Positions 21,272 to 32,400 of a stretch of DNA of 64,000 nt are shown piece by piece. Origin of the DNA: Ciborinia camelliae (lineage: Eukaryota > Ascomycota > Leotiomycetes > Helotiales > Sclerotiniaceae); the NCBI GenBank assembly GCA_025890175.1, contig JANPYM010000010.1:1270427-1334426 (forward strand). The letters are read 5' to 3'. The translations under genes and the position numbers were made by a program. The notes beneath the pieces were generated by a model. The model saw only the letters and a program-made list of their open reading frames with translations, was not told the origin of the DNA and ran no database searches. Position 1 is the first letter of the stretch, and each line of letters starts with the position of its first letter.

Positions 21272-23162
21272 CTACAACATGATCATACCCGCACCCGCCA
21301 TTCCGGCGACCACAAGGTAGGCGCCCAACTGCAACAAGCCCAAGTCGAGACGTGGGACGATGGTAGCACCGGCAGCACTCTTCTTGGTTGTGGTAGATGT
21401 GCCCGATGAGCTGCTGGAGGATCCAGTACCGGTTGGTGCACTGGTAACAGTTCCAGTTCCCGCAGTTCCGGCTTGACTGATGAGAGCGGAGCATGTTGAG
21501 CTCGTTGAGCCGGATTGAATCTTAGCACTGCCGCTGAAATCACAGGCAGTGGAAGCCTTGTTCTGAGATTGGTAGTATTGGTCAAAGACGAAAGACAATT
21601 GTTGAACACTTGTGCACATGGAGTAGGCACCGTAAACACCAGTGGTAGCATTCTTTCCAATACCATCACAGGCAGCGCTGTCCAAACCACAGACATAGTC
21701 GAAGAGGTCAGCAGTAGAGTTACCAGTAATACCGCTATCGGCGACACAGGATAGCGACTTGACCATACAATCGCAAAGATCTGCGTTTGCGATAGGAGGG
21801 AGATTGCTGGACGCTGCCCAAGCGGTACCGATTGCTGGGCATGCTTGTGCGACTGTGTTGGTAACAGCGTAAGAGGCAGAGTTGGTGGAGCTGGGAGTGG
21901 CAGTGGCCAATTGCTTCGAAAGGGCAGTGAAATCTGGGAGCTTGCTAACAGTGTCACCCGAAACGGATACGAGACCTGGAATTTGTTAGATTTTGCTTCA
22001 AAATAAGTGAAGATCATGTCTCACCATAATCGTTTGCCTCTTGGAAATACATGTAGACGATTCCACCGGACCAGACACCAGTCATCTTGTCGCCATAGAT
22101 TGCCCCGACCTCAGTGAATTGACGGGGTTGAACAGTGTTGCAACCGTATTCGGCAAAGAATGCAGGCACAGAGTAATTGGCAAATTCGAGGGTTCTCTGA
22201 TCGTATCCCGATTCAGTGTAGGAAGAAGCACCGCACCACGAGTAAATGTTGTAACCCCAGAAGTCGATAGCAGAATCCGCATCACCGCAGTTAAAGTAGT
22301 GGGCCAAGTCAATTCGAATGCTGGCATCATCGTTGGTGGCATAACCGACACCAATGGTACGGTATTTCTTAGTCTTAATATAAGCCTTCGTATCACGGAC
22401 GGCAGCCTTGACGTAAGCACTGGCGTCAGTGTTGTTGACATCGTTGGAGACTTCGTTACCGGCAAAGAAACCGAGGACATTTGTGTAGTTGGCCATGGCA
22501 CTGGGGGACAAAAATTAGCACAAAAAGCCATAGCAACAAACGAAGGAATTCTCGTTCGAAAGTCCGTCATCGATCCTCGGAAGTTTGGGGGAAGACAAGA
22601 GGAGGAGAGGGGTAACTATGGTGGAGTCAACAGTCAACAAGTATAAGATAGACTTACTCAACAACAGCGGCATATCCGGCGAAGAGCTCAGTATTCCACT
22701 CTGGGTCGTTTCGGTTGATAGAGTTTGAGGGGTTGGACAAATCTTGGATAAGGTAGATTCCAGCATCGTTAAGCAGGCCCATACAGTAAGAGTGGTCCAA
22801 CGAAGCATTGATAGCGTAAACACGAATGACATTGGTGCCGAGTTCTTGAAGAATAGGAATATCACGCTTGCAGCCAGCCTCGTCTGCAAGAGGGTCGGTG
22901 AAAGTAGAGCCGGAAGTTGAGTTGGCGTTAACGTCTTGTTGATATGCTACACCACGAATGAAGAATTCGGTGCCGTTCTCGTAGAAGAAATGGGAGCCCT
23001 GATATATGTATGAGCATTTGAAGTTTATACCTACATCGGATAGAGAGATATATTGAGTACCTTGATGACGATAGAAGGGAGGTCAGCAGCGGCGGCAGAC
23101 GACGCAAAGAGAGCGCCGGTCAATGCCGCAGCGGTTGCTGAAGCAAAGCCAAAGGACTTCAT
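21272..23162 (-). CDS. 1,3-beta-glucanosyltransferase, GPI-anchored (Gel/Gas family, GH72 + X8)
   Basis: Cell-surface transglycosylase that cuts beta-1,3-glucan and rejoins it to lengthen wall glucan. Four exons, 23162-23061, 22998-22658, 22500-22025 and 21975-21272, give 540 residues. A signal peptide ([20 protein letters not shown]) precedes the GH72 domain: [44 protein letters not shown] with the likely acid/base Glu164, and FFAEYGCN with the likely nucleophile Glu265. An X8/CBM43 module with Cys pairs ([20 protein letters not shown]) follows, then a Ser/Thr-rich linker and a hydrophobic tail ending MAGAGMIML, typical of GPI attachment. It is divergent from the glucan synthase gene across a 6.1 kb interval, although the two act in the same pathway. 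Confidence 0.93.
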
Positions 23163-26100
23163 GATGCCAAGTGGAATAGCAATGCGTTATGTTATGATGT
23201 TGGTTCTGTTGATGATAGATGGATGAGAAGTTGTGTTTTGATGAGACGAATATTTAATCGTCCAGTCCCATTCAAATACTAGCTGAGGGCAACTAGCAAG
23301 GTCGAATTTCTTGAATCCCGTCTCAAGAGGGTTTTAGATTTAGGATAGGAAAGAACGAGCGTGGTATTGTGTGTTGTTGTGTTGTGCTGGTGATGTAATT
23401 TCTCCTTTTCCAATAGATAGTGACTTCACGACAAATGTACAGTTAAGTTCTGTTTAGAAATAGAAAAAAGAAATAAGATTGTTTAACGAATGACTGTTTG
23501 GTAAATGGGTGTAAATCAAGAAAGACAGGAAACCTTGAAATGGTTTTTGTTTTACTTGATGTTTGATAAAAGATGGAAATGAAGGTCGAGAAGTACAGTC
23601 AGTAATATGGGACGGGAGCTAATGGGATTAATAGCGTTCGCATTAATCAAAAGTGTGGCAAAAGAGATTGGATGTGAATTAAAATAATTTAGGGGATGGA
23701 TGGATGGATGGATGGTGGATGGTGGATGGGTCCCGGGGTCATGGATAAAAGGTACGGATGCCCGGTGGTGGCAGGCTGGCAGTGGTGGCAGTGGTGGCAG
23801 TGGTGGCACTGATGGGTGAGTAGGTAATAATGAATGATTCAATCAATCAATTATTGAATGGTATGAATTCGGGGTGGGGTGGGATGGGGTGGGGGAAGGG
23901 AAGGGAAGGGAAGGGGAGGGAGGGGAGGGGAGGGATTCAAGGGAAGGATAATACAGTAGGTAAATTGTGATGTGAATTGATATGAATGATGTGATTGTGA
24001 TATCCACGGGCACAGGTTACGGGTTACGGGTTACGGGTATCGGACTACAGTATCGGGATTACTTCGTTTCAAATCCATCAAGGAAAATAAAAAAGAGCAA
24101 AAAAGGAAGTTTCTTCAATAATAATAATCTTCTTTATACAGTACCGACCGGTAGGAACTTGGAATGGAAGGGAAGGAATACCTAAAATCTGTCATGATTC
24201 TTAAACCTTATGGTATCTAGGATTCTACTAGGGGAAAGGGAACACATGGAAAGGAACGTGCCGGTAAAGGTACTACATAGCGTGACGAGTCTTGACATCC
24301 TAGGGGACAGACAGGCCAATCATGATACGGAATAGGTATAATTAGAAGAGTTCGAATTCTTGGCCCGGTCCTCACAGCCTCCTCAGTACCGAGGATTCGT
24401 ATAAAGATTCGTAATCCATCATTTTCATTCAACCTGGGAATACTCTGTACAGTCCTCAATCAATACAGTGGTCGGGTACCTACCACGTACTGTACCTAAT
24501 AATAAATCATTGCTCATCACCCTCATTAACTCTATTTTTTCTATAATTCTTAAAGTCTTTCGATATTATTACATTCACAAGCGATATATATATGTATACC
24601 TCTGATGTTGGGTTGATGTTGGGTTGATATTGGGGTTGATATTGGGCTTGAACTCATGGATTCTCTAGAGCTAGAGTCTACTCTCTACTTGATACTCTCG
24701 AGTCTCTACTACAGACTACAGATTGCACACTGCACTGCAGTATCTACAGTCTATAGCCTATCTCACTGTTTCCAGCGTTAAATATTATTTGGCTACAGTA
24801 CCGTCTCTTACTAACTTACTACCTAACTTACTCCCTCTCTAGTGAAACAACTCAATGTAAACCTTAAAAACATCATTACAGCGGTTGTCCGTGTGTCTGG
24901 GATATTGGTTGATCCTAATTTGAATGGATGGCCCATGGGATATTTTGAATGCTTCTGGAATCTGGAAGCACAGCCCCAGTTAGATCCTAGGTCGTAGGTA
25001 TATTAAGGAGTGATACTCGTAACTCGTGTCTGCAGGTGGTATACGGTATACGGTATACCTAAGGTATAATGTACTGTATCAATACAGTATGGATCAAGAT
25101 TTCAGCCGTCAGCATTTGAAACTCGTAAAAAGTACCTAGGTAGGGGACATGGCGGTACAGTAGGTATTTGGAAATCAACCGTCCTACCAAAAATGTATAC
25201 ATTATTGTAGAGTAAATATCTAGTGAAGAGACAGATTGTAAAAGTCCCAATGATAAATACGTAGGCATATACCGCATCCGTTTAAGTACTGACAGTTATT
25301 GATACTTTTTCTATCAACAACTGTCGGTAGCTGAGTATAGAGTCTACTAGCAGCTCTTCAACGCCTTTTTCCTCGGCAAATCCTAACTATCGCTTTTTCC
25401 ATCCCGAGCCATCATATCAACAATCCTCAACTTTCGAGTATCTTCCATCCTCTATTTGTTGGAAGGCTCCGAAAAAGAAGTCCTGTCTAGTTTCCATACC
25501 AATGGTAGGCTGAGTATATAATATACCTCGAGACGCTTGTACAGAAAGAATTATCTCTCATGCCAACAAATCAGCATGTACAAAGTTATAGAGAGCTCGT
25601 ATTCACGCAGATACGATACGATACTGGGTAATATTCAATACTGCAGTGATGCCACTCCTCTTCAAATCGCTCGTAACACAACAAGACGAATGCTACATTC
25701 ATTCTTGTATCAGCTTCGAAACTAATCCGATGTCATCTAGGAATTTCATGACAATCCATTGACAATATCACCATGGTTTTCCATCACATGTGATAATCAA
25801 GATGAGCCTCCAAGTGGGAGGTACACTGATTACAAGAACCCACGATACTTCCGCTGGCCGTTTATATTATTGTCTTTTCGAAACACGTTTTGGTGCACTG
25901 CCTTCAAATACTTGCGGATACTCAATCTTGATAGGGAGTGGGAGATGGTTACACCTGCTTATCAAAAGGTCATTTGCCATGAGTTTTGGCACTGCAGTAA
26001 TTCCTATCGCCATTTCTGCCATAGTATCAATTCTACCATACCTATCAGCATCGTACTGGTCCGTCCTGCCGTCGCGTTGATAAACTTCGCAAAATATTAT

Positions 26101-28397
26101 TATCCAATGATAATCCAGATGCATTCAAGATCCATACGAAAAACTTGGAACATGCCTTGATCTATTTTAGGATCGGCACGAATCCCAGAAAAAGCTAGCT
26201 TGGCCAGCGCTTTCAAACCCGTCACCTTGGTTGATCGTTCTACCTATCACCACTCATGTAAAGCTCTTGGAAATCCAGGAATCTAACATAGGAAAACGAA
26301 GACAATAACAGTACCCGAGTACCTAGTTAGTTATCATGATTGTCACGTGCTCTAGAAAAAGACTCGAGTCTTCAAAGCGCTTCAACAGATTTGGAACGCA
26401 ACTTGAAATTTTCTACGTAGTAAAAGACATCGGATTTCTAATCTCAAGGTTCTTACTGTCTCTACATAATTCAACGGAGTACCTGCTGCTTTTGCAGGAA
26501 ATTAAGAGACCCAGTACAATTTCAAAATTGTCGCCTCACGACTAATTTCTCAAACACTTGAAGCAGCACTATAGATCATATACCTACCCACCTGGGTATC
26601 CTTTAGGGAAATAAGTGGTCAATTCCTTGTCGATTCCTTGTCGATAGCTTCAGATCTTTCGGTGGACCAACAAATCAAAAAGTGGTCAGATTCATGCATG
26701 CGCCGCCTTTTACCAAGTTCCCTGTGGTAAACACCGATTAGATCAGTTGCCGTTTTACCCCCCCTTTTCATCTCCAATCGACCGTTTGGAAGTTTGAAAG
26801 AGGATCATCGGGTTCCATCCGGGATATTCTTGATCATCGTCAACGGACATTGAAGAAGTCTCAAATTCTCAATGTTATCCATTATTTGATATGGATATTC
26901 GATGGTTATTATGGATCGATGGGCAATCGGATCATGATAAAGAAGGATCTATGATATCGAGGATTCGAGAGGGTCGAGACAGTCGAGATTATGGCCTGGA
27001 ATTAAGATGAAGTTCCCAGAGTAAAATATAATTAGAATGATGCAGATAAGAAATTATTATGGGTACTTGATTCTCTAGTTAAGGCCAAAGGGCCAGGGGC
27101 AATAGAGGTCATGAATCTAATGATGCTGTGCCATAATAATCCATGATCTCGTCTCAATAGTAAGAAGTTGATACAGTAGAAGGGAAAAATTCATATCAAT
27201 ACCGGTATGATGAAGGTGGCATTGAAAATTTGAGATGATGGAATCTGGATAGAAGGAAGAATAAGCTTTTGATACCATACAGTAGGTAGGTATCCATTAT
27301 GAAATATCTACCTAGGTAATGAATAGGTATATATACATACTCCGTAGGTAAAATGAAGACGCGAAGACAAACTCCATATTATTATCATCTACTGGGGTCG
27401 ACTGACGAGGTCGATACGGTAGTACACTTTAGGTTAGGTATGTATCGGGTATGGATCAAAATGGATGGATTGATGCGCAAGCTTATTGCCTGCCCCTGAA
27501 TTTAGTATTGATCTACCTAGTGCCCACCGGCCCCACCCATTCGCCCAACAGAGCGATAATGCATGCATAAACCAAATTAATGAATTTAATGAAAAAAGGG
27601 GTCGTGACATTAAAAGCAGCAAGCAGCAAGCAGCAAGCAGAAAATCAAAATCAAACCTTCGCTCTTTGAAGGCTTGGATACACCCAGGCTTTTCTTCATA
27701 CCCCTACTAGATGGGTGACTAGGTAGGCCCCGGTGCTATGGACTCTCTACGGAGGAGTTATTTCTTTCTATTCAGACTCTAGAACTTTCCCCTCCCAATC
27801 AAAATCAATGGTCAGCATGTATTATTTGGTTTCTCCTGAATTTTCTGATACCATATTATAATAACCCTACATAGCTGGAGAATCGAGATGTCGCATCCTC
27901 CAATAGGCGAGGCGGGTTAATTCAATCCAACTCAAACTGGACCAATTCGAAGGGTCCAAGTCCCGTTATTATTCATCCATGATCCATCATCCATCCCTTA
28001 ACTCTAGCTCTAGCTCTAGCTCGGTGGAAACTTCTCAAATGTTTATATTTATTCTGGAAAGATATCGACAGGACCGAGATCGACCTATCTAAACTCAATA
28101 AGGAAGTATTCTTCACTCTCCTTCATTCCCCAAGATTATATCTATAATGCTGACCTTCCCGTATAGGGTTGTCGTAGAGCCAACATTTGAATCAAATTAT
28201 GAAGCCACCACGACCACCACCCATAGAGAAGACAGCCTCTTATTTCAAACTAATACGGTCATGGATATCATCTTTCCTCTTCCCCGAAAAACTAGACATT
28301 CGGCTTTCGCTGTTTATTTGGCTGTCTGTTAGATCCGGACTGTAATAAGCTATGTCTATCGAGTCCACCAAACACCTTTCCCCCTAACCCCCCAAAA

Positions 28398-28430
<33 letters not shown>

Positions 28431-29296
28431 AAAATCAAAACTACCCACCACCCGTTTTAGTGCCAGATCCATTGATTTACATATTACGAATCTAAACCGA
28501 GTTTCCTTAGATACTATTAGATTTAAACTAGACACCTCTGGAAATCCTTCTACCTCCCTTTTTCACAACTTTTTCACTCTCCTTCTCCGTTCTCCCCCCC
28601 CAAATCTCTCATTCTTGGGAAAGCTCATACCTAGATACATACAGTCCATCGTCAAATATCCATACTGTACCAATATCCATCTCTCTAAAAATTGAATCCC
28701 CCCCAAAAGGAGATTCTTTTTCTCCGAGTGGTTTTCTTTTCTTATTCTTGTTTATTACTTTATTTGTAAACTGGATCTTGAATCTTGGATCTTGGATCTT
28801 GAAACTTTACATTCGTTCTCAGCACTACCGGTATCTTTCCCGTTTGACGCGACGGTATCATTTAGTTCGAGTTCGTAGGAAGGACAACAAGCCGCCCTAA
28901 CAGATCAACAATCCCAAAGTAGAAACGATAACTTAAAAATAAGGGGGAAAAGGGAACTTCATACCATTTGCTTCCTTCTCAAAATCAACAACATCTCATA
29001 TCATCTCATATCATACCTTATCATATCACTTTAATTGAAGAGTCACTCTTTACAGCTCGTTCGACTTTCTCGAGAAAAACTTAATTTTCGAAAAAAGGCC
29101 AAGTTCTTGTAACCTCATTTATTCAATTCATTCTCCCGAGAGGCCTCAGACCCAAGACGACCATCACATTCCCGTCTTTCTTAATTTATAACACGACCAT
29201 CATTTTTGCCCGGATCTCAAGCATTTTGACCAGCGCGTTTTCAATTCAAGGACTTCAACAACGGAATCATTCACTCTTCCAATGTGCCTTTAATTT
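23163..29296. other. Long gene-free interval upstream of both Gel and Fks1
   Basis: Six kilobases with no convincing gene on either strand. It contains GGAT repeats near 23694-23730, GGCAGTGGT repeats near 23778-23808, a purine-rich (GGGAA)n tract at 23875-23937, GGGTTAC repeats at 24016-24037, TGATGTTGGGT repeats near 24602-24650, AGCAAGC repeats near 27617-27640, CTAGCT repeats near 28003-28020 and an AAAT/AAT microsatellite at 28399-28430. Copies of TACCTAC/GTAGGTA are scattered throughout. Several ORFs of 60-133 codons occur (notably 25759-26160 and 25802-26080, overlapping in two frames) but none shows a known motif. Part is likely an extended promoter or leader for Fks1. Confidence 0.55.
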
Positions 29297-29429
29297 GTGA
29301 GTTTTCAATTCATTCACTTTCACACATCAGCTACGGGAGGGGGCGGAGTAAAGTAGTGCTACTTACGCGCCAGTTGATCTATGAAATTACCTGATACCTC
29401 AAGCTCAATGTTAACATTCTGCTTGTCAG
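29297..29429 (+). other. Predicted 5' UTR intron of Fks1
   Basis: GTGAGT at 29297 and CTTGTCAG ending at 29429 bracket 133 nt with a GTTAACAT branch-like site near 29409-29416. The acceptor is 21 nt before the Fks1 start. Just upstream is a three-codon ORF (MCL, 29282-29293). A leader intron is inferred from signals only. Confidence 0.4.
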
Positions 29430-29450
29430 TAAATAATTTATAACGCAATC

Positions 29451-32400
29451 ATGTCGGGTCACCCACAGCAAGGGGGTCAATACGACGAAGGCTACGGCCA
29501 TCAACCGGGTAATACCGATTCTTATTACCAGGACGAGCACGGAGGTCAACAATATTACGACAATAATGGTGGCTATGAGCAAGGCCACGGGGGTCAACAG
29601 CATCAAGGTGGTGAAGGATACTATGATGAATCGTAGGTGGTCTTAAAGATATCCTGGGAGATTGGAAGCTGACTACGTATCACAGAGGCTACTACAATGC
29701 TGATGCCAACAATCCGTATCAACAAGAGGGAGGGTACTACGAAAGTGGTGACCATCAGCAAGGCCAATATCAAGATGAATACTACAACGATCAGTACTAT
29801 GACCAAGGAGGTGCAGAAGGCGGTGCAGCACCTCAGGGTAAGCGTCGAGGCGATTCAGAAGAGGATTCCGAGACTTTCAGCGACTTCACCATGAGATCAG
29901 ATATGGCTCGAGCCACCGACATGGATTACTATGGACGCGGTGATGAGGGACACAATAGCTACAATGAGAGTCAAATGGGTGGACGTGGCTACAGACCACC
30001 ATCTTCGCAGGTTTCTTATGGTGGCAATAGATCTTCTGGAGCCTCGACGCCAAATTACGGAATGGATTACAATAACGTTCTTCCAGCTGGACAACGATCT
30101 AAGGAGCCATATCCGGCCTGGACCTCCGATGCCCAAATTCCTCTGTCAAAAGAGGAAGTCGAGGACATCTTTCTGGATTTGACAGCCAAATTTGGTTTCC
30201 AACGCGATAGCATGAGAAATGTGTACGATCATTTGATGACTCTGCTCGATTCGAGAGCTTCACGTATGACTCCAAATCAAGCCCTTCTGTCGCTCCACGC
30301 AGATTACATTGGTGGTGATAATGCAAACTACCGAAAATGGTATTTTGCTGCTCATCTTGATCTAGATGATGCTGTGGGGTTTGCCAACATGAAACTTGGC
30401 AAAGCGGATCGTCGCACTCGCAAAGCCCGCAAAGCAGCTAAGGCAGCACAAGATCCTCAGAATGAAGCACAGACCCTTGAGGCAATGGAGGGCGACAACA
30501 GTCTTGAAGCTGCGGAGTACAGATGGAAGACTCGCATGAACCGAATGTCTCAGCATGACCGAGTTCGTCAATTGGCACTCTACCTCCTCTGCTGGGGTGA
30601 AGCTAACCAGGTTCGATTCATGCCAGAGGTTCTATGTTTCATTTTCAAATGTGCCGATGACTACTTGAACTCTCCTGCTTGCCAAAATTTGGTTGAGCCA
30701 GTGGAAGAATTTACATATCTCAACCATATTATAACACCTCTGTACCAATACTGCAGAGATCAAGGATACGAAATTCAAGACGGCAAGTACGTACGTCGAG
30801 AACGGGACCACAACGAAATTATCGGTTACGATGACTGTAATCAGCTGTTTTGGTACCCGGAAGGTATCGAGAGAATCATCATGGAAGATAAATCTCGCCT
30901 GGTGGATCTCCCACCGGCGGAACGTTATCTCAAGCTCAAGGATGTCACTTGGAACAAGGTCTTTTTCAAAACATATCGCGAAACTCGTTCTTGGTTCCAC
31001 ATGTTGGTCAACTTCAATCGTATTTGGGTTATCCACGTCAGTGCCTTCTGGTTCTTTACTGCCAAGAACTCGCCAACCCTTCTGGAAAAGCATTACGAAC
31101 AACAGAAGAACAACCAACCTCCCGCCTCTGCACAATGGTCTGCCGTTGCTTTGGGAGGTGCAATTGCAAGTCTCATCATGGTTACAGCTACAATTTGTGA
31201 ATGGTCCTACGTTCCTCGTCGATGGGCAGGAGCGCAACATTTGACCAAAAAATTGTTGTTCCTACTCGCTGTTCTTGCTCTCAACGTTGCTCCAAGTGTT
31301 TACATTTTCATCGTCCCCAATACACAGAAGACACAGCTTGCTTTGATTCTTGGTATTGTCCAGTTCTTCATCGCCTTAGTGACCTATTTCTTCTTCTCAA
31401 TTATGCCTATGGGAGGATTGTTTGGTAGTTACTTGACCAGAAACTCCAGACAGTACGTTGCCAGTCAAACATTCACTGCCAGTTATCCTCGTTTGACTGG
31501 TAACGATATGTGGATGTCTTACGGTCTCTGGATCACTGTCTTCGGAGCTAAGTTGGCCGAATCTTACGTCTTCTTGACTCTGTCCTTCCGTGATCCTATC
31601 AGATACTTGGCCAGCATGCAGATCTCTACCTGTGTTGGTGATGCTATCATTGGTGATGTTCTCTGCAAGTTGCAACCAAAGATTCTCCTTGGTCTCATGT
31701 TCCTCACCGATCTTACGTTGTTCTTTTTGGATACTTTCATGTGGTACATTATCATGAATACCATCTACTCAGTCGCTCGATCCTTCTACCTCGGTGTGTC
31801 TATCTGGACGCCTTGGAGAAATATCTTCTCCCGTCTTCCAAAGCGTATCTATTCCAAGGTTCTCGCCACTACCGATATGGAGATCAAGTACAAGCCCAAG
31901 GTTCTCATCTCCCAAATTTGGAACGCCATTGTTATCTCTATGTACAGAGAGCATCTCCTCGCTATCGACCACGTCCAGAAGCTTCTCTACCATCAAGTTC
32001 CATCTGAACAAGAAGGCAAGAGAACTCTTCGCGCTCCAACTTTCTTCGTCTCACAAGAAGATCATTCCTTCAAGACTGAATTTTTCCCAAACCAGAGTGA
32101 AGCCGAGCGTCGTATCTCCTTCTTTGCCCAATCTTTGTCAACTCCTATTCCGGAACCACTTCCAGTCGATAACATGCCAACTTTCACCGTTATGATTCCC
32201 CATTACGGAGAGAAGATTCTATTCTCCCTCCGCGAAATTATCCGTGAAGATGAGCCATATTCCCGTGTCACTATGCTTGAGTACTTGAAGCAATTGCACC
32301 CCCACGAGTGGGACTGCTTTGTTAAGGATACCAAGATTCTTGCAGATGAGACCTCGCAATTCAATGGCGACTACGAAAAGGATGAGAAGAACACTGCCAA

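Noticed and set aside
21283..22646. ORFs of 244 (minus), 201 (plus) and 162 (minus) codons
   Set aside because: All overlap Gel exons in other frames; the Gel reading explains this DNA with a known fold and catalytic residues.
24016..24037. GGGTTAC repeats as an interstitial telomere tract
   Set aside because: The fungal telomere unit is TTAGGG. This is only three imperfect 7-mers of a different sequence.
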